Below, in pieces: positions 42,035 through 51,430 of a DNA stretch of 64,000 bases. Position 1 is the first letter of the stretch. Every line of letters starts with the position of its first letter. The DNA is from Flavisolibacter longurius. Its GTDB lineage: Bacteria; Bacteroidota; Bacteroidia; Chitinophagales; Chitinophagaceae. The stretch lies in NCBI GenBank assembly GCA_013327885.1, contig JABUMY010000003.1, positions 310,001-374,000 on the forward strand. Reading direction: 5' to 3'. The position numbers and the translations under genes are program-made. The notes under the pieces are model-generated. The model saw only the letters and a program-made list of their open reading frames with translations. It was not told the origin of the DNA and did no database searches.

Positions 42035-43342
42035 ATGAAAAAAATATTCTTAAGCTTCACTGCCGTTTGTTTCCTGGTGACTGCCAAAGCACAGGAAACG
42101 ATTGTACCGGCACCCAAGCAGGTGCAACCTGTGGTGATCACCAATGCCACGGTTCATACCGGTAACGGACAGGTACTGAACAACGCCACGGTTGTGGTCA
42201 CCAACGGAAAAATTTCTGCCGTAGGCACGAATGTGCAGTCGCCTGCCGGTGCCCGCACTATCAATGCGCAAGGCAAGCATGTGTACCCTGGTTTGATCCT
42301 CTCCAGTTCTAACCTTGGCCTTGTTGAGGTGAACAACGTTCGGGCTACGAACGATGCCCGGGAGATCGGCGAGATGAACCCGAATGTGCGTTCGATCATT
42401 GCTTACAACACCGATTCAAAAGTGATCAATACGCTGCGTCCGAACGGTATCCTGTTTGCGAATGTTGTACCGGAAGGCGGGCTGTTGAGCGGACAGTCTT
42501 CGATGGTACAACTGGATGCCTGGAACTGGGAAGATGCTGCCTACAAAACCGACCATGGTATTCATTTTCGTGTGCCCCTGATGATGGCACGTGCCCGTGG
42601 TTTTGGTGGCTTTGGCCAGCAAGGTCCGCCGAGGGATCCTGTAAAGGAAGGCCTCGACAAGATCGATGAATTCAAAAGTTTTCTTGCCCAGGCAAAAGCG
42701 TATAATTCATTGAGCAAGCCCGATGAGGTAAACTTGAAATATGAAGCGGTGAAAGGCTTGTTCAACAAAACAAAAAAGCTGTACATCCATGCCAGCACGG
42801 TAAAGCAAATTCTGGTTGGATTGGATGTGGCAAGAGAGTTTGACCTGGATGCCGTGATCGTAGGCGGTGAGGATAGCTGGCAGGTTGCCGACCTGTTAAA
42901 GCAGGCCAACATCCCGGTGATCCTGAGCCAGCCGCACAGCCTTCCCATCCTGCCTGACGACGATGTGGACCAGCCGTACAAAACGGCAGCGCTACTGCAA
43001 AAGGCCGGTGTGTTGTTTGCCATCAACGATGAAGACGGGCAAACCCGTGGTCGCAACCTGGCCTTCAATGCCGGTACCGCTGCAACGTATGGTTTGACCA
43101 AAGAGCAGGCCCTTGCAGCCATTACACTGAATGCAGCCAAGATACTTGGCGTTGCCGATAAAACCGGCAGCATTGAAGTAGGAAAGGATGCCAACATCAT
43201 TATCAGCGAAGGCGATATTTTGGATATGAAGTCGAACCTTGTGACCAACGCCTTTATCCAGGGACGTGAAGTAAACCTGGATAACAAGCAAACGCAGTTG
43301 TACGATAAGTTCAAGAAGAAATATTCCAATCCTGCTTTCTAA
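42035..43342 (+). CDS. Secreted amidohydrolase-like protein with lost metal motif
   Basis: A 435-residue imidazolonepropionase-type fold with signal peptide (KIFLSFTAVCFLVTAKAQ). The composite N-terminal domain (NATVHTGNGQVLNNATVVVTNGKI) and the C-terminal GSIEVGKDANIIISEGDIL are normal. At the HxH position it reads PGLILSSSNLG, and the later His strand is replaced (LYIHAS remains). It is therefore probably non-catalytic or works without the binuclear centre. Translationally close to the double-domain gene upstream, it may be its partner subunit. Confidence 0.85.
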   Translation: MKKIFLSFTAVCFLVTAKAQETIVPAPKQVQPVVITNATVHTGNGQVLNNATVVVTNGKISAVGTNVQSPAGARTINAQGKHVYPGLILSSSNLGLVEVNNVRATNDAREIGEMNPNVRSIIAYNTDSKVINTLRPNGILFANVVPEGGLLSGQSSMVQLDAWNWEDAAYKTDHGIHFRVPLMMARARGFGGFGQQGPPRDPVKEGLDKIDEFKSFLAQAKAYNSLSKPDEVNLKYEAVKGLFNKTKKLYIHASTVKQILVGLDVAREFDLDAVIVGGEDSWQVADLLKQANIPVILSQPHSLPILPDDDVDQPYKTAALLQKAGVLFAINDEDGQTRGRNLAFNAGTAATYGLTKEQALAAITLNAAKILGVADKTGSIEVGKDANIIISEGDILDMKSNLVTNAFIQGREVNLDNKQTQLYDKFKKKYSNPAF

Positions 43343-43357
43343 GCAATGGATTCAAGT

Positions 43358-43391
43358 AAAAAAGGGGATGAATTTCATCCCCTTTTTTTTG
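43358..43391 (+). terminator. Intrinsic terminator after the amidohydrolase pair
   Basis: AAAAAGGGGATGAA pairs with TTCATCCCCTTTTT, followed by more T. It lies 16 bases after the stop. Confidence 0.92.
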
Positions 43392-43443
43392 TGAACTTGT
43401 GTGCAGGTTTCGCATCCGTGAAAAAAATCCCAAAACATCGTTT

Positions 43444-44607
43444 ATGCTATACCGTTTTATTCTTCGAATTACGCTGCTGCTTCTTTGTTGTTCCAACTTG
43501 CCGATAGCAAATGCGCAAAAATTTTATTACCCCGATACAATCTGGCAATCAAAAACGCCGGCAGAACTAAAGCTTGATCCTTTCTATATCGACAGCGCCG
43601 TTCGTTTTGCCCTGCAGAACGAAGTGGCAATGGATACCGACCTGCGGCTCGCCAACATCAAAGCGTTCGGCGTGAATGCAAAGGAACCCAACTACCGCAT
43701 CCTTGGCCCGATGAAGGACCGTGGTAAACCCGCCGGACTGATACTGAAAAACGGCTACATCGTTGCACAATGGGGTGATGTGGACAGGGTGGACATGACG
43801 TTTAGTGTTGCCAAAAGTTATCTTTCCACTGTTGCCGGATTGGCCTGGGATGCAAGGCTTATCCGTGATGTGGATGATAAGCTTATCCGCTATGTATGGG
43901 ATGAAAAATTTGAAGGGGCACACAATAGCAAGATCTCCTGGCGGCACCTGCTGACACAATCTTCCGACTGGTCGGGTTGCCTCTTCGACATTTGCGATTG
44001 GGCTGACCGGCCACCCCGCACCGGTAGCATTGATGATTGGAAGGCCCGCAAACTGAACGAGCCAGGAACCGTGTATAAATACAACGATGTACGGGTAAAT
44101 CTCCTGGCTTATTCGCTGCTGCAGGTTTGGCGAAAACCCCTGCCTGTCCTTTTTAAGGAAAAAATCATGGATCCTATTGGTGCTTCCAATACCTGGCGCT
44201 GGTACGGTTACGAAAATTCATTTGTGAACATGGACGGAGTAATGGTACAGTCGGTAAGTGGTGGTGGTCATTTTGGCGGTGGCCTTTTTATCAATACCTA
44301 TGACCATGCCCGCTTTGGACTGCTATTTGCCCGCAAGGGAAAATGGAAAGGTTCGCAGCTCATTTCCGAACAATGGATCAAAACCGCTTTGCAGCCTTCT
44401 GCTGCCAACAAGGAATACGGGTTTCTGTGGTGGCTGAACACAAATGGCCGGCTGGGAAAAAAATCGAAAACCGTTTATGCGGCTGAAGGTTTTGGTGGCA
44501 ACTTTATTGTGGTGGATGAGGCCAATGACCTGGTGATTGTTACCCGCTGGCTGGATTCCGGTAAGATTGGAAACTTTGTGGATCTTGTGTTGGAAGCAGT
44601 CCGGTAG
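43444..44607 (+). CDS. Secreted class C beta-lactamase-fold serine hydrolase
   Basis: A 387-residue penicillin-binding-protein-like hydrolase. The signal peptide (LYRFILRITLLLLCCSNLPIANAQ) ends near residue 25. The SxxK motif is SVAK in MTFSVAKSY, the YxN motif is YKYN, and a GGHFGGGL loop lies near the third element. Such proteins act as esterases, D-aminopeptidases or carboxypeptidases rather than true beta-lactamases. The ATG at 43444 is preferred to the GTG at 43399, which lies just behind the previous terminator. Monocistronic. Confidence 0.87.
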   Translation: MLYRFILRITLLLLCCSNLPIANAQKFYYPDTIWQSKTPAELKLDPFYIDSAVRFALQNEVAMDTDLRLANIKAFGVNAKEPNYRILGPMKDRGKPAGLILKNGYIVAQWGDVDRVDMTFSVAKSYLSTVAGLAWDARLIRDVDDKLIRYVWDEKFEGAHNSKISWRHLLTQSSDWSGCLFDICDWADRPPRTGSIDDWKARKLNEPGTVYKYNDVRVNLLAYSLLQVWRKPLPVLFKEKIMDPIGASNTWRWYGYENSFVNMDGVMVQSVSGGGHFGGGLFINTYDHARFGLLFARKGKWKGSQLISEQWIKTALQPSAANKEYGFLWWLNTNGRLGKKSKTVYAAEGFGGNFIVVDEANDLVIVTRWLDSGKIGNFVDLVLEAVR

Positions 44608-44758
44608 GAACCAATGAACAATTGGCAATAAGCAATTGGCAAGGGAATATTTTCCCATTTTCTGATTTTGGATTTTTTGCAGAGAGAAGAGAATTCTTAA
44701 GTGAAGGAAAAATGAATAGCAATGTTTTGCAAACAAAGGAGAGATCATATGATCGTAA

Positions 44759-44790
44759 AAAAAAGGATCGTTAACACGATCCCTTTTTGC
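44759..44790. terminator. Bidirectional terminator
   Basis: GGATCGT-TAAC-ACGATCC (44765-44782) lies between an A run and a T run, separating the convergent serine hydrolase and HtrA genes. Confidence 0.85.
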
Positions 44791-44820
44791 TTATTTCAAC
44801 TTGTCTATTGCCAATTGAAC

Positions 44821-46350
44821 TTACTGTCCCAGGTTCAGCGGGTAGGTATACGCTTCGCCAAAACCAGGATAAACGCCTGTCACCCTTACGGTACCAACAC
44901 GGCCCGAAAGTGCTTCGGTCAGTTCATCAACGCTTTTAATTTCTTTTTCACCTTCGGATGTAATAACACCTGTAATCACAAAGCCAGCTTCTACGCGGGC
45001 ACGGCTTAGAACACCACCCGATGTAACCCTGTTTACCACAACGCCGCCGCTAACGCCATAACGGGTAGCCTTGGCTTTATCAAGTGTTGCCAGGTCGGCA
45101 CCCAGCCTTGAGCTGATGTTGCTGCTGACCACGTCAGTGCGTTTTTTTAGTTCTACCTGGGTAGTGAATTCCTTCCCATTACGGATATAGGTTACCGGTA
45201 CTTTGTCGCCGGGACGGAAGCCTGCAATCTGCGCACTCATCTGCAAGCCGGAGTTTACAGGGTTGTTGTTCACCTTCGTGATCACATCACCCTTTTTAAT
45301 GCCGGCGGATAAGGCGCCGCCATCAGCCGTAACATCCGAAACATATACACCGTTTACGTTGGTAGGAATGCCCAGGCTTTTTACCTGCTCTTCATTCAGG
45401 CCATCGGTAGGAATATAGCTAACACCAAGGTAACCTCTCTGTACATCGCCATATTGGATAATGTCGCCAACGATCTTTTTTACAATATTGACCGGGATGG
45501 CAAACGAGTAACCTGCATACGTGCCGGTAGGAGCCAGAATGGCCGAGTTAATACCGATCAGGTGGCCATCGGTGTTTACCAACGCACCACCGCTGTTGCC
45601 CTGGTTCACGGCCGCATCTGTTTGAATAAAGGACTCAACCGGTGTATCGCCACGACGGGTTTGCCGGCTGTTGATGTTGATGGTACGTCCGGTAGCGGAA
45701 ACAATGCCCGCTGTTACGGTAGCATCCAGTGTCAACGGGTAGCCAATGGCCAGCACCCACTGTCCCAGCTTTATACCTTCAGAATTGCCATAAACAAGGT
45801 AGGGAAGCTTGGTGCCGTCGATCTTCAACACGGCAAGGTCACTGCTGGGGTCGCGTCCGATCACTTTTGCTTTGTAGGTCTGGCGGTTGGCCAGGGTTAC
45901 ATTCACCTCGTCGGCCACGCTGCCCGATTCGTTGGAGATAACGTGGTTGTTGGTAACAATATAGCCGTCTTCGCTGATGATAACACCACTGCCCGAAGCC
46001 CGTTGCTCCGGAACAATATTTGGTCCCATATCGCCAAACACATCGCCAAAGAAATCATCCAACATGCTGCGGCGACGCGGAAGATCGTTGGTGATCTTTC
46101 TGGCCGGAACTTTTGTTTTGATGTGCACTACCGCTGGTGCTGCAGCGCTGGCAGCTTTTGTCAGGTCAACAGGGTCGGCGGGGCTGAAATTTTTTCCGTC
46201 AAAATAACCTGCATAGTTGGCAGGAAAACCATTTTGAGCGGAACCCACAGCTTCAGCTTTCGGATAGAAAAACTGGTTGTACAACGCCACGCTTCCTACA
46301 GCAGAAGCCGCGCTGATAGCAACAATGAGTAAAACTTGTTTCAATTTCAT
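44821..46350 (-). CDS. degP: Do/HtrA-type periplasmic serine protease with two PDZ domains
   Basis: A 509-residue protease-chaperone for misfolded envelope proteins. The N-terminal hydrophobic segment (5-25) is a signal or anchor. The trypsin-like domain has the triad H136 (TNNHV), D171 (SSDLAVL) and S253 (QGNSGGA). PDZ1 covers about 310-400 (YLGVSYIPTDGL) and PDZ2 about 420-505. The DDFFGDVFGDM LA-loop segment near 98-108 is typical. Monocistronic with a terminator. Whether it is DegP, DegQ or DegS-like cannot be settled by eye; two PDZ domains exclude DegS. Confidence 0.94.
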   Translation of the reverse strand: MKLKQVLLIVAISAASAVGSVALYNQFFYPKAEAVGSAQNGFPANYAGYFDGKNFSPADPVDLTKAASAAAPAVVHIKTKVPARKITNDLPRRRSMLDDFFGDVFGDMGPNIVPEQRASGSGVIISEDGYIVTNNHVISNESGSVADEVNVTLANRQTYKAKVIGRDPSSDLAVLKIDGTKLPYLVYGNSEGIKLGQWVLAIGYPLTLDATVTAGIVSATGRTININSRQTRRGDTPVESFIQTDAAVNQGNSGGALVNTDGHLIGINSAILAPTGTYAGYSFAIPVNIVKKIVGDIIQYGDVQRGYLGVSYIPTDGLNEEQVKSLGIPTNVNGVYVSDVTADGGALSAGIKKGDVITKVNNNPVNSGLQMSAQIAGFRPGDKVPVTYIRNGKEFTTQVELKKRTDVVSSNISSRLGADLATLDKAKATRYGVSGGVVVNRVTSGGVLSRARVEAGFVITGVITSEGEKEIKSVDELTEALSGRVGTVRVTGVYPGFGEAYTYPLNLGQ

Positions 46351-46464
46351 AGATCGTCAGTTATAGAAGTTATTGTAACGTGTCAAATAATATGCCCTTC
46401 GCAAACAAACTTACACTTTGCCATACCGGCTGCCACACCTTCGGTCCAGTTTAACATTTATTTA

Positions 46465-47490
46465 CTAAGGCTTTCGTACTTCATGCTCCTTGTTCAAATT
46501 TACTAAAAACTGCATTGTATCCACGCCATCTGCAAAATCACATATACCGGGACATTGTGCTTCGCCAAACCGGGTGGTTTCGCGGCTGACGATGCATTGG
46601 ATGTTGTCGTTACCGGCCAGCGTTTTCTTCACCTCATCAGCATCGGTATAAAACTGATAATTCAACTGGCTGATAGGAGAGAAGGGCGAAGGCTCTTCTA
46701 CCAACAAGAGGCTTTTGTTGCTCATGTAATACCGGTTGTTCAGCAAAAGGATAGCCAGGTTATAATCGTAATTGTTTTTGTATTTCTGGTGATCGGCCAG
46801 GTGGTTGTACTTGTCAAAAGCCCGTAATAGCGGCTCAAAATTGTAGCCTTGCGGCACGTACACCTGTGTTACGTTCCGACAGCCCAGTCCAAAAAACTGG
46901 TACACGTCATCGGCCAGTTTTTCCAGTTCTTCTGTTTTTTCATCGCCGGTAAGCAGGGCCACGGACGTACGGTTGCGGCGAATGATATGCGGGTACTTAC
47001 TGAAGTAGTGCGTAAAATATTGCGAGGAATTGTTGCTGCCGGTGGCAATGTAAGCGTCGCAGCCTTTCAGCATCTCGGCAAATACAAAATACGGTTCCGC
47101 AGCAGGCGCCCATTCCACCATTTTCTTTACCATGAATTTGATCAGCACCGAATCTTTCGACGAAAGCTTGCAATGCGCATAGTGCCCGGCCAGGAAGGTG
47201 CACAGCAGGTCGTGAAAACCAACCGCCGGGATGTTTCCGGCCATAACAATACCCACCTTTTTGGGAGACTCATTTTCTTCCGGGATGCCGTAGTGGTCGA
47301 TCAGCGTTTGCAGGCTTTCTTCCGAAAGATATTGTGTAGCAATATTGGTAAGCGAAAGCTCTATGAATTCTGTTGTAAACCATCCGTTTTCCTGCGATGC
47401 TCGCCGTACCGCCGCCTCCAAGTCTTCTTCCGGTGATAAAATGGATTTGCCCAGCCGCACCAAGATTTCCTTTCTTTCTTGTAAATTCAT
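46465..47490 (-). CDS. LuxC-type acyl-CoA reductase
   Basis: A 341-residue aldehyde-dehydrogenase-fold protein of the LuxC/acyl-CoA reductase family. Visible pieces are GIVMAGNIPAVGFHD (nucleotide-binding region, about 79-93), a DAYIATGSNNSS strand and the putative catalytic Cys in FFGLGCRNVTQVYVP (about 204). It would reduce fatty acyl-CoA to aldehyde with NADPH. It is divergent from a ferredoxin gene, with 54 bases between starts, so both may share a control region. No LuxE or LuxD partner is near. Confidence 0.88.
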   Translation of the reverse strand: MNLQERKEILVRLGKSILSPEEDLEAAVRRASQENGWFTTEFIELSLTNIATQYLSEESLQTLIDHYGIPEENESPKKVGIVMAGNIPAVGFHDLLCTFLAGHYAHCKLSSKDSVLIKFMVKKMVEWAPAAEPYFVFAEMLKGCDAYIATGSNNSSQYFTHYFSKYPHIIRRNRTSVALLTGDEKTEELEKLADDVYQFFGLGCRNVTQVYVPQGYNFEPLLRAFDKYNHLADHQKYKNNYDYNLAILLLNNRYYMSNKSLLLVEEPSPFSPISQLNYQFYTDADEVKKTLAGNDNIQCIVSRETTRFGEAQCPGICDFADGVDTMQFLVNLNKEHEVRKP

Positions 47491-47544
47491 GTGGGGAGAT
47501 TATTTTTGTTGCAAAACTAATTCACTAACAAGCAAAGAAAAGTT

Positions 47545-47892
47545 ATGGCTATAAAGATCACAGAAGAATGTATCAATTGCGGAGCCTGCGAACCCGAATG
47601 TCCGAATAATGCCATTTATGAAGGCGGTGTAGAGTGGGCCATTGCCGATGGCACCGATGTAAAAGGAAGTTATACCCTCGTTGACGGAACCGTTGTGGAA
47701 GCCAGCCAGCGCAATGCCCCGATCGCTGTGGACACGTATTACATTGTACCCACCAAGTGCACCGAGTGCCAGGGTTTTCACGAAGAGCCCCAGTGTGCGG
47801 CCGTTTGCCCGGTTGACTGCTGCGTGCCGGACGAAATGTACCGCGAAACAGTAGAAGAACTGCTGGCAAAAAAAGAGCGGATGCATATGTGA
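47545..47892 (+). CDS. 4Fe-4S dicluster ferredoxin
   Basis: A 115-residue cytosolic electron carrier. Cluster I ligands are C9, C12, C15 (CINCGAC) and C88. Cluster II ligands are C72, C75, C84 and C19; the second motif [17 protein letters not shown] has an eight-residue insertion between the second and third Cys, as in the YfhL/Allochromatium-type ferredoxins. Two extra cysteines (C92, C93) follow. It is followed by a terminator and is divergent from the acyl-CoA reductase. Confidence 0.92.
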   Translation: MAIKITEECINCGACEPECPNNAIYEGGVEWAIADGTDVKGSYTLVDGTVVEASQRNAPIAVDTYYIVPTKCTECQGFHEEPQCAAVCPVDCCVPDEMYRETVEELLAKKERMHM

Positions 47893-47968
47893 TTTCTTTC
47901 TACCTTTAGATGACAATCCTCAAAGCAGTTTCGGCTGCTTATAGTAAACAGGTGATATTTCCTGTTGT

Positions 47969-48003
47969 AAAAAGGTGAAGCTCCAAACGGACTTCACCTT
48001 TCT
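47969..48003 (+). terminator. Intrinsic terminator after the ferredoxin
   Basis: AAAAAGGTGAAG pairs with CTTCACCTTTCTT around an 11-base loop, about 77 bases after the stop. Confidence 0.8.
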
Positions 48004-48080
48004 TATTTTAAATGCAGAATGGCGAAGAAGGTATTTGAACCGCAGAACAAGGAACAAGGAATAACGAACGGTGAAGAGTT

Positions 48081-48102
48081 AAACACGAATTTTTTCACGA
48101 AT
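48081..48102. repeat. 22-base dispersed repeat
   Basis: The phrase AAACACGAATTTTTTCACGA plus AT occurs here and, in reverse orientation, at 63427-63448 before exbD. Both copies are intergenic. Confidence 0.8.
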
Positions 48103-48290
48103 TGCACGAACGGCGTCCTTTGTTCACTCGTTCATCGCTTTAGCAGTCAGTCTATATGCAGAAGGGAAAGATGAGCTGTATATACTTCGTCATTTCTTGT
48201 TCCTTGTTCATCTGTTCGATATTCCACTTCTTTCCGTGAAGAATCTGTTAACCCGCCAAATCCCCCGCGTTTGTTTCGTTCACTCTTGTT

Positions 48291-48298
48291 TACTTTTA
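48291..48298 (+). promoter_or_regulatory. Probable -7 element of bshC
   Basis: TACTTTTA fits TAnnTTTG except the last base and ends four bases before the ATG. Confidence 0.35.
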
Positions 48299-48302
48299 CG
48301 CT

Positions 48303-49907
48303 ATGTTCGCCGCAACGCATATTCCCTACAAGCAAACTGCCAGCTTTTCAAAACTTATTCTTGACTACCTCGATGGAGCCGCCTCGCTGCAGCCCTTCTA
48401 CCGCAAGACTCCCGACCTTGAAGGGATCAGGGCCAATATTGCGGAGCGGCAAGGATTTCAAACCGACCGGCAAACGCTGGTCAGTGTGTTGAAAGAGCAG
48501 TATGCGCAACACGATGTTTCACCGGCAGTAGCGGCCAACCTCGAAGCCTTGTTGCAGAACAACACATTCACGGTTTGCACAGCGCACCAGCCCAACCTTT
48601 TTACCGGTCCGCTTTATTTTGTGTACAAGGTGCTGCACACCATCCGGCTGGCGGCCTGGCTGCAGGAGCAACTGCCCGCCTACAAATTTGTACCGGTGTA
48701 TTACATGGGTTCAGAGGATGCTGATTTTGCAGAGCTCAATCATACGTATGTGGATGGCAAAAAGCTGGAGTGGAAAAAAGAGCAGACCGGCGCGGTGGGT
48801 CGCATGGTAGTGGACAATACGCTTTTGCAACTGATAGATGAACTGGAAGGGCAACTGGTTTACGAACCCTTTGGACAGGAAGTTGTAGCCATGTTGCGCA
48901 AAAGCTATACAAAAGGCCGCACCATTCAGGAGGCGACGTTTGAGTTGGTGAATGCTTTGTATGGCGAATGGGGATTGGTGGTACTCATACCAGATCACCC
49001 CCTGCTGAAGGCGCAAATGAAGAATGTGTTTGAAGAGGACATCTTTGCCAACACGTCTTCAAAGATTGTAGAGCAAACCAACGAAAAGCTGGGAAAGGAA
49101 TACAATGTGCAGGCAAACCCCAGGGAGATCAACCTGTTTTATCTCTACAACAATATTCGCGAACGCATTGAAAAGAGAGACGAAAGCTTTTTTGTTCTGA
49201 ATACGGATATCAGCTTTTCAGAAACGGAATTACGGGCCGAACTGGACGCACACCCTGAGCGGTTTAGTCCCAATGTTATCCTGCGCGGGCTTTACCAGGA
49301 ACTGATCCTGCCCAACGTTGCTTTTATTGGCGGTGGCGGCGAAACAGCCTACTGGCTGCAGTTGTGCGAATTGTTCAGTCATTACGGTGTGCCCTACCCG
49401 GTTTTGGTATTGCGCAATTCGTTTTTGGTGGTGGAACAAAAATGGCAGGAAAAGCTGGATAAGATCGACTTTACACCGGCCGAGCTTTTTGCCTCGGACG
49501 ATGACCTGATGAAGGAAGTCGTAACCCGAAATTCAGCACATTCCGTTTCTCTCAACGGCAATTTTGAAAAAGCCGAAGAACTGTACGAAACCATCCGCGA
49601 ACAGGCTGAAACTATCGATCCTACCTTGTCGCAATATGTTGCCGCTATCAAAGCCCGTTCGCTAAAAGAATTGCAGGAGTTGGAGAAAAAAATGCTGCGG
49701 GCCGAAAAGCGCAAGTACAGCGATCAGCAGCGGCAGATCAGCGTACTAAAAGAGGCCCTGTTTCCCAAAAAAGGCCTGCAGGAAAGGGTAGAGAACTTCA
49801 GTGGTTTTTATGCCAAATGGGGCAAAAGCTTTGTAGCGGAATTGTTGCAGCATTCGCTGGCGCTGGAGCAACAATTCACCATTCTTACAGCTGAAGATCA
49901 ACCCTAA
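48303..49907 (+). CDS. bshC: Bacillithiol biosynthesis cysteine-adding enzyme
   Basis: A 534-residue cytosolic enzyme that joins cysteine to glucosaminyl-malate, the last step of bacillithiol synthesis. Family features are the Rossmann-like start with TAHQPNLFTGPLYFVYKVLHTI, YYMGSEDADFAELNH, ILRGLYQELILPNVAFIGGGGE (about 326-347) and the long C-terminal coiled coil (about 440-500, ending before FSGFYAKWG). Length is typical. bshA and bshB are not in the window. Its last 23 bases overlap the end of the convergent lipoprotein gene. Confidence 0.93.
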   Translation: MFAATHIPYKQTASFSKLILDYLDGAASLQPFYRKTPDLEGIRANIAERQGFQTDRQTLVSVLKEQYAQHDVSPAVAANLEALLQNNTFTVCTAHQPNLFTGPLYFVYKVLHTIRLAAWLQEQLPAYKFVPVYYMGSEDADFAELNHTYVDGKKLEWKKEQTGAVGRMVVDNTLLQLIDELEGQLVYEPFGQEVVAMLRKSYTKGRTIQEATFELVNALYGEWGLVVLIPDHPLLKAQMKNVFEEDIFANTSSKIVEQTNEKLGKEYNVQANPREINLFYLYNNIRERIEKRDESFFVLNTDISFSETELRAELDAHPERFSPNVILRGLYQELILPNVAFIGGGGETAYWLQLCELFSHYGVPYPVLVLRNSFLVVEQKWQEKLDKIDFTPAELFASDDDLMKEVVTRNSAHSVSLNGNFEKAEELYETIREQAETIDPTLSQYVAAIKARSLKELQELEKKMLRAEKRKYSDQQRQISVLKEALFPKKGLQERVENFSGFYAKWGKSFVAELLQHSLALEQQFTILTAEDQP

Positions 49908-50811
49908 AGATCTGGCTTTTGCCATCGTCGTTATCGGCTACCAGGTGCAGGCGGTAGCTGTTTCCATTTACCCCTTCTGCGCAAACGCTTTCAATTTTTT
50001 GTCCTTTGAATTGGGATGAGAAGGCCGTCAATTGCAACATGCCGCTGGCACTAAGAACATCGTTTTTTCTGGCTGTTGAAAAATCTCTTATCCAGCCAAG
50101 ATAGCTCTCACCAATTTCACCATCTTCCGTTGCATTGAAGGTGGCTTCTTCCGAGGCGGTAAAAAGCAGCAGGTCTTTTTCTTTTACATAATAAAGGCCA
50201 GAAAGTCCGGGAACACTACCGGCCAGGGGCAACCGTATCTCTTTCACCGATATGTTACCATCCGTCTCGCTAAAAATAAGGTGATTTGTTTTGGTGGTGA
50301 GATTGGCCCGGTTGCAAAAGACCATGGTTTCATTGACAAGCGTGCTGCCTTCGATATTGATCTCTTTTATACCAGGAAACGTAATTCCCGCGGGGAAGAT
50401 CCTTGTTTTTTTGACTGAATCGCTGCCAACAGCCCATTCATAAACCGGCCAGCGGTTTTTGTCTGAAAGCGAGCCAACACCCAGGACCACAGGCTTGCCT
50501 GCTCTTTGGAGCAAAATGGCGGATTCAATATCCGGTTTGTCCTCTTTGGCAATGATGGAAACCGAATCGGGCCAGTACTGAATTTTACGAATAGGCTTGT
50601 ATGTTGGCGAGAGTACCAGCAGGTGGGGTGCATTGTCGCCAAACAGGAAAAGTTCACCATTGGCATACTCTATCCCGGAAGCGGCCGGAAAATCCAAACT
50701 TTGTGAAGCAATAAGCCGCAGTGACGCTGTCTTTTCGGCGCAGCCGCTATACATCAAAGCTGTTAGGCCAGCCAGCAGATTGCAGATGATGAATTTTGTC
50801 TTCCACTTCAT
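49885..50811 (-). CDS. Putative beta-propeller lipoprotein
   Basis: A 308-residue protein from ATG 50811. The leader [24 protein letters not shown] has a lipobox-like end with C24, although the -3 residue is Tyr. The rest is strand-rich with repeated units ([52 protein letters not shown]), suggesting a propeller. No catalytic motif. Its 5' end overlaps purE by 65 bases in another frame and its 3' end overlaps bshC by 23 bases on the opposite strand. Probably co-transcribed with purE by chance of position. Confidence 0.75.
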   Translation of the reverse strand: MKWKTKFIICNLLAGLTALMYSGCAEKTASLRLIASQSLDFPAASGIEYANGELFLFGDNAPHLLVLSPTYKPIRKIQYWPDSVSIIAKEDKPDIESAILLQRAGKPVVLGVGSLSDKNRWPVYEWAVGSDSVKKTRIFPAGITFPGIKEINIEGSTLVNETMVFCNRANLTTKTNHLIFSETDGNISVKEIRLPLAGSVPGLSGLYYVKEKDLLLFTASEEATFNATEDGEIGESYLGWIRDFSTARKNDVLSASGMLQLTAFSSQFKGQKIESVCAEGVNGNSYRLHLVADNDDGKSQIFRVDLQL

Positions 50812-51295
50812 GCACCATTTTTTCCTTGTATGCTGCAACTTTCTGTCCAACCTCTTCATCAAAAGCACCTACCACTTGTGCGGCCAGGATGCCGGCATTT
50901 TTAGCGGCGTTCAGCGCTACCGTAGCTACGGGCACACCGTTGGGCATTTGCAGGATGGAAAGTACCGAATCCCAGCCATCGATGGAGTTGCTGCTTTTGA
51001 CTGGCACACCTATTACGGGGAGAGAGGTAAGAGATGCTACCATACCCGGCAAGTGGGCAGCGCCACCGGCACCGGCAATGATCACTTTTAATCCCCGCTC
51101 TTTTGCTGTTTGCGCATAACGAAACATGCGCTGCGGCGTACGGTGTGCCGAAACAACCGTCAGCTCGAAAGGCACTTCAAAAAATTTCAGGATATCAGCA
51201 GCGGCCTGCATGATGGAGAGGTCGCTGTCGCTGCCCATGATGATACCGACAAGAGGGGTTTGGAGTTTGGTGTTTGGTGTTTGGGGTTGTTCCAT
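50747..51295 (-). CDS. purE: N5-carboxyaminoimidazole ribonucleotide mutase
   Basis: A 182-residue enzyme converting N5-CAIR to CAIR in purine synthesis. The core has [22 protein letters not shown] (catalytic His), [17 protein letters not shown] and [13 protein letters not shown]. The N-terminal 14 residues [14 protein letters not shown] are encoded by a low-complexity repeat at 51258-51291, and the usual start just before VGIIMGSD is absent, so translation must begin in or before the repeat (51295 or 51325). Its partner purK lies at 57321, separated by an RND operon. Confidence 0.94.
   Translation of the reverse strand: MEQPQTPNTKLQTPLVGIIMGSDSDLSIMQAAADILKFFEVPFELTVVSAHRTPQRMFRYAQTAKERGLKVIIAGAGGAAHLPGMVASLTSLPVIGVPVKSSNSIDGWDSVLSILQMPNGVPVATVALNAAKNAGILAAQVVGAFDEEVGQKVAAYKEKMVHEVEDKIHHLQSAGWPNSFDV
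51258..51291 (-). repeat. Low-complexity repeat forming the purE 5' coding end
   Basis: This 34-base phrase matches the intergenic copy at 26027-26060 at all but two positions. Read on the minus strand, it encodes residues 2-13 or so of PurE. Confidence 0.85.
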
Positions 51296-51430
51296 TCGTT
51301 GTTGCTTTCTTTTTTTACGGTGCACTTACCATTGCGACACAGAAGATCACTCAAGTAAACACCGTCAAAGATATTCTCCTGCGATATAAATAATTTCTGA
51401 ATAGTAAAGAAAGGCCCACAATAAGGACAT

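Larger units (their letters stand above)
47893..48302. other. 410-base non-coding spacer
   Basis: Between the ferredoxin and bshC. It holds the terminator at 47969-48003, a 22-base dispersed repeat at 48081-48102 and short duplicated phrases (GAACAAGG, TTGTTCCTTGTTC at 48198-48210). The -7-like element before bshC lies at its end. No gene or RNA was recognised. Confidence 0.7.

Noticed and set aside
43444-44607. Calling the serine hydrolase a true AmpC beta-lactamase
   Set aside because: Only SxxK and YxN are clear, and no KTG box is convincing; esterase or peptidase roles are equally likely.
45454-46332. Plus-strand open frame of 292 codons opposite the HtrA gene
   Set aside because: Antisense of a protease with intact catalytic triad and PDZ domains; no recognisable protein features.
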